NCBI GenBank assembly: GCA_963169045.1
Contig: CAUJDF010000091.1
Coordinates: forward strand, 124,001 to 188,000
DNA: 64,000 nt
Reading direction: 5' to 3'
Source: Myxococcota bacterium
GTDB lineage: Bacteria; Myxococcota_A; Bradymonadia; UBA7976; UBA1532
Each line of letters opens with the position of its first letter. Within the stretch, counting starts at the first letter, position 1. The notes beneath the pieces were generated by a model, which saw only the letters and a program-made list of their open reading frames with translations, was not told the origin of the DNA and searched no databases. Position numbers and translations under genes: made by a program. Below, piece by piece: positions 41,566 through 49,630 of this stretch.

Positions 41566-44292
41566 GTGGCCGAAGCGCCGGGCAAACCGGGACCGAACGA
41601 GGAGGGCCTCGGCAAGAAGATCCGAGACGTCCTCAAGCTCCTGCGCGACGCCGTGCTGCAGGCCACCGAGCCCGAGGCGCTCCAGAAGACCATCGCCGAC
41701 ATCGCCCGCCTGCTGCGCGCCGCCACCGCCGAGCACGGCGACGTCGAGCTCGCGATCTCGACCAACCGCATCACCGTCGGCGACGACGTCGCCTACAAGT
41801 CCGACGCGCGCGAGGGCAACATCGCCTTCGATCTGTTCCGGCAGGGCCTGCGTCGCCTGTCCTTCAAGCCCGGCGTGACCGACGAGGAGGCCGACGTCTT
41901 CGTGCGGCGGTTCCTCGACTGCCGCGCGGCGGAGGCCCAGGACGAGGACTTCGTCGCCACCCTGTGGCGGGAGGAGCTGCCCTCGGTGAAGTACGTCGCC
42001 ATCGACGGGTTCACCGAGAAGATCTTCATGTCCGACGAGCGCTTCGTGCGCTCGTTCCGCGCGGTGATCGACGACGTCATGCCCGGCCTCGTCGAGATGT
42101 CCGAGGAGGACGTCGGCGACCGCGAGCCGCGCAAGGGCGCGATCCGGGACGACGCCTCTGTCCTCGCCCGCGTCGACGACGCGATGCGCGACTTCGCGGG
42201 CACCCTCGAGGTGGCCGCCGTCGAGGTGCAGGGCCGCTTCCACGTCTTCGGCAGCGTCGCCGCGAGCGGCGAGCACCTGCTGCAGCTGCTCGGCCGCATC
42301 GCCGTCAAGCACCCGTCGCCGCTGCCGGGGGAGGAGCTGGTCGAGGCCATCGTCGCCGTGCTGGCGCTCATGCTGCGCGACAAGGCGTGGAGCGCCTTCG
42401 CCGACGCCTCGCGGACGCTCTTGACGCTGGCGGACGCCGCCGACGACTTCCCCGAGGCGGTGCGGCCGGCGCTGAAGGCGGTGCGCCGCGCCGCCGTCGG
42501 CCGCGAGGTGGTGCAGGCGCTCGCGTCGCACCTCGATCCCGAGAAGACCGACTTCACGGCCTGGGCGCGCTGGCACCTCGTGAAGGCGGGCGAGATCACC
42601 GCGCCCGACCTGCTCAAGCTGATCAACGTCGTCGAGTGGCCGCCGGGCGTCGACTTCCTCAAGGACCTGCTGCGCCGGCAGGGCACCTCGTCGCTCGATC
42701 CGTGGGCGGAGCGGCTGAAGGACGACGACCCGCAGGTCGTGCTGGAGGTGCTCGACGTCATCTTGAGCAGCGAGCTCGGCGCGCAGGCGCGGCCGCTGCT
42801 GATCGAGACGCTGCGCAACCCGGCGCCCGAGGTGCGGGCGCGCGCCGTCGACGGCCTGAGCGGCGCCTACGACCTGCAGCTGCGCGAGGCGCTGCTGCCG
42901 CTGCTGCGCGATCCGGCGGCGACGGTCCGCCGCAGCGTGCTCGAGCGCTTCGCCGGCGCCAACGACCGCTCGGTGGCGCCCTACGTCGCCAACACCGTCA
43001 AGTCGCCCGACTTCGAGCTCTTCGACGAGGACGAGCAGCGCGCCTACTTCGAGGCGCTGGCGCGGCTCGGCGGCGAGCGCTTCCTCGACGTGTTCCGCGC
43101 GCGCCTGCGGCTCGAGGGCGGCGCCAACAAGCTGGCCAAGCTGCTCAAGCGCGCCACCGACGCCGTGCACGACGATCCGGTGCGGCGCGCGGCGATCTCC
43201 GGCCTGGCGACGATGAACGTGCCGGCGGCGCTGGCGCTCGTGCGCGAGGTGCGCGACCGCGCCGACCACGACCTCGCCGCGCACTGTGAGGTGGCGCTCC
43301 GGCTGGCGCAGCGCGGCGGGTCCGAGCCGCGGCAGGCGGGCGCCGCGACGGCGGGCGACAAGCCGAAGGGCGCGACGAAGCCCGCGGCGATCGACGACAT
43401 CGAGGCCGGCCGCGAGCGCATGGGCGACCGGCGGCTGTTCGAGCCCGCGATGCTCAAGGTCACGCCGCCGCCGCGCCCCAAGCCGCGCCCGGTGGACGTG
43501 GCGGTGGCCGTCGCCGCGCCGGCGGCCGCGCCGGTCGCCGCGCCGGTCGAGTCGGTGCCGCTGAGCGAGCTGCCGTTGCTCGGCGAGGGCGAGGTCTTCT
43601 TGCCGACCGACGAGCGCCGGCTGAAGGCGGAGCCGTCGATCAGCACGGGCCCGAAGTTCCGCCTGACGAGCCCGCGCGCGACGCTCGTCGGCGTTCCGCA
43701 GGCGGACGCGCCCCAAGTCGAGCTCGTCGCCGCGCCGACGCCGTTGCCGTCGCGTCCGGCGCGCATCGTCGAGCGGGCGGCGATCCCGACGGCGGGCGCC
43801 GACTACACGCACAACCCCGAAGCGAGCCTCGAGGACCTGCTCTCGAGCTACCTCACCGACGTCGACGAGCTCGTGACCGAGACGCCGCCCCGCGGCGACG
43901 ACGAGGAGGACGACGATCCCCGCGTCGACGCGTCCGCCCTCGGGCGCGGCCGATCGCGCATCGAGGCGTTCGCCCTCGGGGACGAGCCGCCGATCGTCGA
44001 CGTGTCGGCGGAGGAGCTGCTCCTCGAGGAGCTGCCCCCGCTCGAGCCGCCGCCCCTCGAGCCGCCGCCGCTGCCGCGCGCCGCGACGCCGCCGCCGGCT
44101 CCGCGCCCGCAGACCGGCGCGCTGCCCCCGCTGTCGACGCCACCGCCCCGGCCGCCCGCGGCGCCGCCGGCCCCCCCCGCGGCGGCGCCTCCGCCCGCGG
44201 CGCCGCCGGCCCCCGCCGCGGCGGCACCGGCGAACACGGAGGACGTCGACGATCTGCTCAAGGCCTTCCTCGATCTCGACCTGGGAGAGTGA
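41566..44292 (+). CDS. HEAT-repeat protein with Pro-rich tail
   Basis: The GTG at 41566 has GGAG seven bases before it and gives 908 residues beginning MAEAPGKPGPNEEGLGKKIR. Residues 60-118 form a small mixed module (ISTNRITVGDDVAYKSDARE, then FRQGLRRLSFKPGVT). Residues 200-560 are HEAT-like helical repeats (RNPAPEVRARAVDGLSGAYD, RDPAATVRRSVLERFAGAND). A long Pro/Ala/Glu tail from about 600 is disordered and ends VDDLLKAFLDLDLGE, a possible short helix for binding a partner. No signal peptide is present. The next gene starts three bases after its stop. The layout suggests a scaffold; no activity is assigned. Confidence 0.82.
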   Translation: MAEAPGKPGPNEEGLGKKIRDVLKLLRDAVLQATEPEALQKTIADIARLLRAATAEHGDVELAISTNRITVGDDVAYKSDAREGNIAFDLFRQGLRRLSFKPGVTDEEADVFVRRFLDCRAAEAQDEDFVATLWREELPSVKYVAIDGFTEKIFMSDERFVRSFRAVIDDVMPGLVEMSEEDVGDREPRKGAIRDDASVLARVDDAMRDFAGTLEVAAVEVQGRFHVFGSVAASGEHLLQLLGRIAVKHPSPLPGEELVEAIVAVLALMLRDKAWSAFADASRTLLTLADAADDFPEAVRPALKAVRRAAVGREVVQALASHLDPEKTDFTAWARWHLVKAGEITAPDLLKLINVVEWPPGVDFLKDLLRRQGTSSLDPWAERLKDDDPQVVLEVLDVILSSELGAQARPLLIETLRNPAPEVRARAVDGLSGAYDLQLREALLPLLRDPAATVRRSVLERFAGANDRSVAPYVANTVKSPDFELFDEDEQRAYFEALARLGGERFLDVFRARLRLEGGANKLAKLLKRATDAVHDDPVRRAAISGLATMNVPAALALVREVRDRADHDLAAHCEVALRLAQRGGSEPRQAGAATAGDKPKGATKPAAIDDIEAGRERMGDRRLFEPAMLKVTPPPRPKPRPVDVAVAVAAPAAAPVAAPVESVPLSELPLLGEGEVFLPTDERRLKAEPSISTGPKFRLTSPRATLVGVPQADAPQVELVAAPTPLPSRPARIVERAAIPTAGADYTHNPEASLEDLLSSYLTDVDELVTETPPRGDDEEDDDPRVDASALGRGRSRIEAFALGDEPPIVDVSAEELLLEELPPLEPPPLEPPPLPRAATPPPAPRPQTGALPPLSTPPPRPPAAPPAPPAAAPPPAAPPAPAAAAPANTEDVDDLLKAFLDLDLGE

Positions 44293-44295
44293 CGC

Positions 44296-45777
44296 GTGCA
44301 GGCCGGCGCCAAGAAGGAAGATCTCCACGCGCGCATCCAGGGCGCGGGACGCAACCTGATCGTCTACGTCTTCTCGCTGCTGAAGACGGGCGAGATCCAC
44401 GACCTCAACAACGAGGCCTACATCCGGCCATGCGACAAGCTGGCCGAGTCCCTCGACGTCCTGTTGAAGATCGAGCGGCAGGCGATCACCGTCGTCGTGC
44501 ACGAAGGCATCGCCCAGGTGAACAGCCACGCCCTGTGGCTCGACCAGAACACCGTCGAGCAGGCCCAGGAGCTCGAAGGCCAGCTCGCGCGTCGCGAGGC
44601 GGGCGGCATCATCTTCAGCGCGATGCCGACGCAGGACGAGATGCGTCGGTTTTTCTTTCATTTCGCGCGGTTCCGTGCTCCGGCCGACGCGAAGGACCAG
44701 ATGACGGCGCTGCAGGCGCACCTCGTCCAGGACGGCATCCAGAACCTGAAGCTCGCGCCGCAGCCGCTCCGCCTCGAGGGCGTCGGCGTCGGCGTGCGCG
44801 GCGTGGCCTCGCTGTGGCACTACGCGAAGGGCGCCGCCGGCATGGAGGAGATCCTGTCGAAGGCGCCGCCGGACGTGAAGTCGGCGCGCCGCATCGGTCA
44901 GGAGCTCGTCGACGCGCTCGCCACCGAGCAAGACCTGGTCTGCGCGCTGCCGCTCCTCGGCACGCACGCCGACACGCCGGCGCGCCGCGCGGTCGACGTG
45001 GCCGTGCTCGTCGGCGCCACCGCCCGCGGCCTCGGCCTGTCGGCGATCCGCTGCGCCGACCTCGCCAGCGCGGCGCTGCTCGCCGACGCCGCCGGCGTCT
45101 ACGAGAACCCCGATCCGGCCGAGTTCACGGTGCCCGAGCTCGCCGGCGTGCTCGCGGTGCGGCAGCTGCTCGAGGCCAGCAAGCTGACGGGGGAGCACCT
45201 GCGCCGCGTCGTCGTCGGCGTCGAGCACGCGCTCGGACCGTCGAAGGCCGGCCCGCCCTACCTCGTCGCCGCGCCGCGCCTGTCGATCGACGGCCAGCTC
45301 GTCGCGCTCGCCGAGGCGTGGCTCGACCTCGTGCGCGGCACGGACCAGCGGCCGGCGATCACGCCGCTCGAAGCGGGCCTCTCGCTGCTCAAGGATCCGC
45401 CGCGACAGGTCGACGCCAACCTCGCGCGCGTCTTCGTGGCGTCGATCGGCCTGCTCCCGGTCGGCACCGTCGTCCAGCTGCAGAACGAGGACGTCGGTGT
45501 GGTCTCCGAGGTGGACCACCTGCGCGGCCGCACGGTCTACAACGCCGATCCCGCGCCGGTCCTGCGGCCACGCAGGATCGTCGTCGAGCGCATGCGCACG
45601 CCCCAGGGCAAGGCCGTCCCCGAGCGCAAGGCGCGCGTCGTGCTCGGCGAGGAGTCGCCCGACGGTGGCGCGTGGACGGTGCGCCGCACGCTCGATCCGG
45701 CCCCCTGGCGCGACCTGGTCATCCGTGGTCTGATCCGCAGGCCGTCCACCGTCGCCGCGCAGATGGGCCTCCGATGA
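44296..45777 (+). CDS. Degenerate HD-GYP-family protein
   Basis: The 493 residues (GTG start, GGGAG upstream) end in a region that follows HD-GYP phosphodiesterases: near 224 HADTPARRAVDVAVLVGATA replaces the usual H-D...T...H-S-xx-V pattern; AALLADAAGVYE at 260 stands where A-L-L-H-D-I-G is expected; and near 433 VASIGLLPVGTVVQLQNEDV matches the closing PVGT-V-L motif. The metal ligands of an active HD domain are missing, so it is probably a binding or regulatory protein rather than a c-di-GMP phosphodiesterase. Residues 62-125 resemble the N-terminal module of the preceding HEAT protein. YqgE begins inside its stop (ATGA). Confidence 0.75.
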   Translation: MQAGAKKEDLHARIQGAGRNLIVYVFSLLKTGEIHDLNNEAYIRPCDKLAESLDVLLKIERQAITVVVHEGIAQVNSHALWLDQNTVEQAQELEGQLARREAGGIIFSAMPTQDEMRRFFFHFARFRAPADAKDQMTALQAHLVQDGIQNLKLAPQPLRLEGVGVGVRGVASLWHYAKGAAGMEEILSKAPPDVKSARRIGQELVDALATEQDLVCALPLLGTHADTPARRAVDVAVLVGATARGLGLSAIRCADLASAALLADAAGVYENPDPAEFTVPELAGVLAVRQLLEASKLTGEHLRRVVVGVEHALGPSKAGPPYLVAAPRLSIDGQLVALAEAWLDLVRGTDQRPAITPLEAGLSLLKDPPRQVDANLARVFVASIGLLPVGTVVQLQNEDVGVVSEVDHLRGRTVYNADPAPVLRPRRIVVERMRTPQGKAVPERKARVVLGEESPDGGAWTVRRTLDPAPWRDLVIRGLIRRPSTVAAQMGLR

Positions 45778-46328
45778 AGTTCACCACCGCTCCGGGCATC
45801 CTGATCGCCATGCCGTCGCTGCACGATCCGAACTTCGTGCGCTCCGTCGTCGTGATGATCGACCACACCCCCGAGGGCGCGGTCGGCCTGGTGGTGAACC
45901 AGCCGATGCCGCACACGTGCGCGGACATCACGCGCGAGCTGGGCGTCGCGTGGTCGGGGCCGGCCGACGCGCACCTGCGCCGCGGCGGGCCCGTCGAGCC
46001 GCAGTCGCTCTGGATGCTGCACGACGACGGCTGGGGCTTCGACGAGACGACCCGCGTCGCGTCGGGCATCGCCGTGAGCCGCAGCCGCGAGGCGCTCGAG
46101 CGCATGTGCGGCGGCGAGGAGCGCCACCTCCTGCTGTTCGTCGGCTGCGCGAGCTGGGGCCCCGGCCAGCTCGACGCCGAGATCGCCACCGGCGCCTGGA
46201 TCACGAGCGACGTCGCGGCGCCGATGGTCTTCGACTGGCCGCCCCACGAGATCTGGGAGCGCGCCCTCCGCCGGATGGGCATCGATCCCGCGCACCTCGT
46301 CGAGTCCGAGCGCGGCAGCATTCATTGA
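45774..46328 (+). CDS. yqgE: YqgE/AlgH family protein
   Basis: The 184 residues show the family pattern: GILIAMPSLHDPNFVRSVVV, the VGLVVNQPM segment, HLRRGGPVEPQSLWMLH and LLLFVGCASWGPGQLDAEIA. AlgH/YqgE proteins are cytoplasmic, of unsettled function, and have been linked to alginate regulation and RNA or nucleotide metabolism. The start overlaps the preceding stop as ATGA at 45774-45777, so it is translationally coupled to the degenerate HD-GYP gene, which suggests a shared process. Confidence 0.93.
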   Translation: MKFTTAPGILIAMPSLHDPNFVRSVVVMIDHTPEGAVGLVVNQPMPHTCADITRELGVAWSGPADAHLRRGGPVEPQSLWMLHDDGWGFDETTRVASGIAVSRSREALERMCGGEERHLLLFVGCASWGPGQLDAEIATGAWITSDVAAPMVFDWPPHEIWERALRRMGIDPAHLVESERGSIH

Positions 46329-46340
46329 CGCCCGGCGCGC

Positions 46341-46958
46341 TCAGTCGCGCCGCCAGAGGCCCCACGCGACGCCCGCCGCCACGCCCGCCAGCACCGGCAC
46401 GAGGGCGTGCCAGAGCAACACGTGCGACGCCGTCTCGAGGCGGCAGTGCAGCTGCAAGGGCACGACGGCGACGAGGCCGGCGCCGACCCCGAGCAGGAGG
46501 CCGGTGGGCGCGTGGCGGCGCAGCAGCCCCCGACCGAGCAACGCGGCGGCGAGCGCGAGGGCCGCCGCGAGCAGGCCGCCGCTGCCCAGGCATGCCATCC
46601 CGTGCCGCCAGAAGCCTTCGGCGGTCGCCCGCCCGTCCGCCTGGACGAACGGCACGAGCAGACCCGGCGTGACGAGGAGCGCGGCGGCGACTACGGCCCG
46701 CAGCCTGCGCCCGGCCGGCACCCGCAGCCCCAGCGCCAGCGCGAGCAGCGCCACGCCGCCCGCGAGCAGGGCCGCGAGCGCGCCCCACGCCACCGGCGCC
46801 CGCGACGCCGGCTCGAGCGCCACGAGGGCGGCCACCGGCGCCGCCGCCGCCGACGCGAGCGCCCACCACGCGCGGCGCCGGCGTCTCGCCAGTGCGCGCA
46901 GGTCGCCCTCCACGGTCGCGCGCAGCGCCGGCGGCGGGGCGAGCTCGTCGTTCACCAC
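46341..46958 (-). CDS. NrsF-like (DUF1109) anti-sigma factor, multi-pass
   Basis: The 205-residue protein has about six hydrophobic segments from residue 30 on and the late HC...SHVLLWHALVPVLAG signature of DUF1109/NrsF-type membrane anti-sigma factors. It starts with a GTG right after the TAG of the ECF sigma gene (46958/46959); a second GTG follows immediately and either may be used. By family, it would hold the sigma factor at the membrane until an envelope or metal signal arrives. Tight coupling with the sigma gene supports this. Confidence 0.8.
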   Translation of the reverse strand: MVNDELAPPPALRATVEGDLRALARRRRRAWWALASAAAAPVAALVALEPASRAPVAWGALAALLAGGVALLALALGLRVPAGRRLRAVVAAALLVTPGLLVPFVQADGRATAEGFWRHGMACLGSGGLLAAALALAAALLGRGLLRRHAPTGLLLGVGAGLVAVVPLQLHCRLETASHVLLWHALVPVLAGVAAGVAWGLWRRD

Positions 46959-47537
46959 CTACTCCCGTGGCCGGCCGAGCACGCCGGCGAGGGCCGCCCG
47001 CAGCCGCTCGTAGCCGCGATGGGCGCGCACGCGCGCGGCGCCCTCCTGAATGCCGAGCGCCTCCGCCACCTGCGCGAGCGGGACGCCGTCCAGCTTGTGC
47101 ATCGCGACGACGGCGCGCTGGCCCTCGGGCAGATCGGCGACCGCCGCGCGCACCGCGGCCACGAGCGCGGACGCGTCCCCGTCGTCGTCGGCGGGCGGCG
47201 GGGGCGGCTCGGGCAGCTCCCCTTCGCGGGTGAGCCGGTCGGTGGCCGCCCCGCGGCGGCGCAGCGCGTCGATCGACAGCCGCCGCGCGATGGTGAGCAC
47301 CCACGGACCGACGGGCGCGCCGGGCCGGTAGCGATGCCGCGCGTGGTGCACGCGCAGGAACGTCTCCTGGGTGAGGTCCGAGGCGAGCTGCGGATCGCCG
47401 ACCCAGCGGCGCTGGCACGCCTGCACGACGGGCGCGAGCGCGCGCCAGACCTCGTCGAACGCGCGCGCGTCGCCGTCGGCGTAGCGCTCCATCGCGTCGG
47501 CGAGGCGGCGGTCCCCATGCGCGGACGATACGGGCAT
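46959..47537 (-). CDS. ECF RNA polymerase sigma factor
   Basis: The 192 residues contain sigma region 2 (QLASDLTQETFLRVHHARHR and GPWVLTIARRLSIDALRRRG) and region 4 (PEGQRAVVAMHKLDGVPLAQ and VAEALGIQEGAARVRAHRGY), joined by an acidic/proline linker of about 35 residues. It is followed with no gap by the DUF1109/NrsF-like anti-sigma gene and preceded by a PilZ gene 25 bases upstream on the same strand. The group and target promoters are unknown. Confidence 0.9.
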   Translation of the reverse strand: MPVSSAHGDRRLADAMERYADGDARAFDEVWRALAPVVQACQRRWVGDPQLASDLTQETFLRVHHARHRYRPGAPVGPWVLTIARRLSIDALRRRGAATDRLTREGELPEPPPPPADDDGDASALVAAVRAAVADLPEGQRAVVAMHKLDGVPLAQVAEALGIQEGAARVRAHRGYERLRAALAGVLGRPRE

Positions 47538-47562
47538 GCGGGCCGTACGTTACCACCGGTGC

Positions 47563-48303
47563 TCAGCAGAAGGGCGCGTGCGCGTCCTCGTCGTCGACCG
47601 CCTCGACGATCTCGAAGGGCTCCGCGTCCTCGTCGTCGCCGGCGAGCGCGCGCTGCACGCGGTCGGCGAGCTCGTCGGACCACGAGACGAACTGCAGCCC
47701 CACGCGGAACCACGCGTCGCGCGCGACCACCGAGCGCACCTGCGCGGGGAGGCGCACCTTGCCGTCGCCGAAGTCGAGGTGCGCGGTGAGCACGCCGCCG
47801 ATCTCGAGGCCGGCGTCGCTGGGCACGGTCACGCCGAGGCCGCCGAGCGACACGTCGATGGCGCGCGCGGCGAGCAGCCCCTCGTCGGTCTCGAGCGTCA
47901 CGTCCGCGCCGAGCGCGCCGGCGAGGCGAGGCTGCTGGCGGCCGGGGTGCATCACCACCTCCCGCGGCTCGAACAGCCGAGCCACGACGCCGTCCGGCGT
48001 CAGCACGACGGCGCCGACCACCGCGCGGAAGCCGAAGAACTCGAGACCTCGCTGGTCGCTGACGGCCACGCGCTCGCCGGCGGCGACGGGCGACTGGCGG
48101 CCGGTGAAGCGCAGCCCGAAGGGGTGCACCACCTCGGCGACGAGCACCGCGCCCCCGTCGGTCGCCACGACGACCTCGCGCTCGCGGATCGCCTCGATCG
48201 CCCGGCGGATCGCCTTGGGATCGCGGGCGATCTCGGCGCCCCGGAGCTGGGTGAGGAAAGGGTCGAAGGATTCCGTCTGGTGCTGTAGGGCGACGCGCGA
48301 CAC
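47563..48303 (-). CDS. PilZ-domain protein (probable c-di-GMP receptor)
   Basis: I chose the GTG at 48303 because GGAGGT lies nine bases upstream; an in-frame GTG at 48336 would add 11 residues. The 246 residues have an N-terminal beta domain (AVLVAEVVHPFGLRFTGRQS), like the YcgR N-terminal region, and a C-terminal PilZ domain starting with R-QQP-R (an RxxxR motif) and DVSLGGLGV (the D-x-S-x-x-G motif). Both c-di-GMP-binding motifs are intact. It is the first gene of a minus-strand group with the ECF sigma and anti-sigma genes, which could connect second-messenger state to transcription, although co-regulation is inference. Confidence 0.82.
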   Translation of the reverse strand: MSRVALQHQTESFDPFLTQLRGAEIARDPKAIRRAIEAIREREVVVATDGGAVLVAEVVHPFGLRFTGRQSPVAAGERVAVSDQRGLEFFGFRAVVGAVVLTPDGVVARLFEPREVVMHPGRQQPRLAGALGADVTLETDEGLLAARAIDVSLGGLGVTVPSDAGLEIGGVLTAHLDFGDGKVRLPAQVRSVVARDAWFRVGLQFVSWSDELADRVQRALAGDDEDAEPFEIVEAVDDEDAHAPFC

Positions 48304-48448
48304 GGCGGGGTGACCTCCGGTGGAAAGTGCCTCCACGAACGGAGTGACCCAGGGGTCGCCTGAGGGGTGGGTCGGCCCCGACCACCCACCGGGTCTTGCG
48401 CCGGTCGGCCCGGTCCCCTACAAGCCCGGGGTCCATCGGGGAGCAGCC

Positions 48449-49630
48449 ATGGCGCGCACCTGGGTCGAGGTCGACACCGCGGCGCTGGCCGCCAACATCC
48501 GCACCTTCCGCCGCCTCGTCGGGCCCGGCGTGCTGCTCGCGCCCACGGTCAAGGCGAACGCCTACGGTCACGGGCTCGCGATCGCCGCCCGCGCCTTCCT
48601 CGAAGGGGGCGCCGACTGGCTGTGCGTCGACTCGATCGACGAGGCCCGCGCCCTGCGCGCCGCTGGCGTCGACGCGCCGATCTACGTCTTCGGCTACGTG
48701 CCGCTCGACGATCTCGCCGAAGCGGCCGCCCTCGGCCTGCGCCTCGTCGTCTACAACCGCGAGACCGTGGCCCGCCTGGCCGCGCTCGGCGTCGCCGTCA
48801 AGCTCCACCTCAAGATCGAGACCGGCAACTACCGGCAGGGCGTCCACGGCGACGAGGCCCGCGCCATCGCCGCCGCCATCGCCGCCGCGCCCGGCCTCGA
48901 GCTCGAGGGCGCCTCGAGCCACTTCGCCAACATCGAGGACACGACGGACCACGGCTACGCCCGCCTGCAGCTCGCCCGCTTCGAGGCCGAGGTCGCCGCG
49001 CTGCGTGCCGCCGGTCACGCCGTCCCCGTCCGGCACCTGTCCAACAGCGCCGCCGCCCTGCTCTGGCCGGAGCGCGCCTTCGAGATGGCGCGCCTCGGCA
49101 TCGCCAGCTACGGCCTGTGGCCCTCGCGTGAGACGATGGTCGCCGCCTACCTCGTGGGCCGTCGCGACATCCGCCTGCGGCCAGCGCTCACCTGGAAGAC
49201 CCGCGTCGCGCAATTGAAGGACGTGCCCGAGGGCGCGAGCATTGGCTACGGCTGCACGTTCATCACCACGCATCCCACACGCATCGCCGTCCTGCCCGTC
49301 GGCTACTACGACGGCTACGACCGCGGCGTGAGCAACCTCGGGCACGTGCTGATCCGCGGCCGCCGCGCGCCCGTCCGCGGCCGCGTCTGCATGAACATGC
49401 TCATGGTCGACGTGACCGACGTGCCCGGCGCGGCGCTCGAGGACGAGGCGGTGCTGCTCGGCCCACAGGGCGAGGCGGAGATCACCGCCGACGCGCTCGC
49501 GGGGTGGGCGGGCACGATCAGCTACGAGGTGGTGGCGCGCCTCGGGCAGCACCTGCCGCGGGTGGCCGTGCAACGTCCCGAAACAGAAGGGTTTTCCGAC
49601 CGTGTCTACCGCGCGCCCCGCGTGAACTGA
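48449..49630 (+). CDS. alr: Alanine racemase
   Basis: The 393 residues begin MARTWVEVDTAALAANIRTF. The PLP lysine is Lys35 in APTVKANAYGHG, followed by HLKIETGNYRQG, the region around VRHLSNSAAALLWPE, the catalytic tyrosine in GASIGYGCTFITT, VLPVGYYDGYDRGVSNLGHV and RGRVCMNMLMVDVTDVPG. It makes D-alanine for peptidoglycan. The GGGGAG before the ATG at 48449 selects this start over a longer frame from 48320. Its stop (TGA) directly abuts the stop of the convergent kinase gene. Confidence 0.95.
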   Translation: MARTWVEVDTAALAANIRTFRRLVGPGVLLAPTVKANAYGHGLAIAARAFLEGGADWLCVDSIDEARALRAAGVDAPIYVFGYVPLDDLAEAAALGLRLVVYNRETVARLAALGVAVKLHLKIETGNYRQGVHGDEARAIAAAIAAAPGLELEGASSHFANIEDTTDHGYARLQLARFEAEVAALRAAGHAVPVRHLSNSAAALLWPERAFEMARLGIASYGLWPSRETMVAAYLVGRRDIRLRPALTWKTRVAQLKDVPEGASIGYGCTFITTHPTRIAVLPVGYYDGYDRGVSNLGHVLIRGRRAPVRGRVCMNMLMVDVTDVPGAALEDEAVLLGPQGEAEITADALAGWAGTISYEVVARLGQHLPRVAVQRPETEGFSDRVYRAPRVN

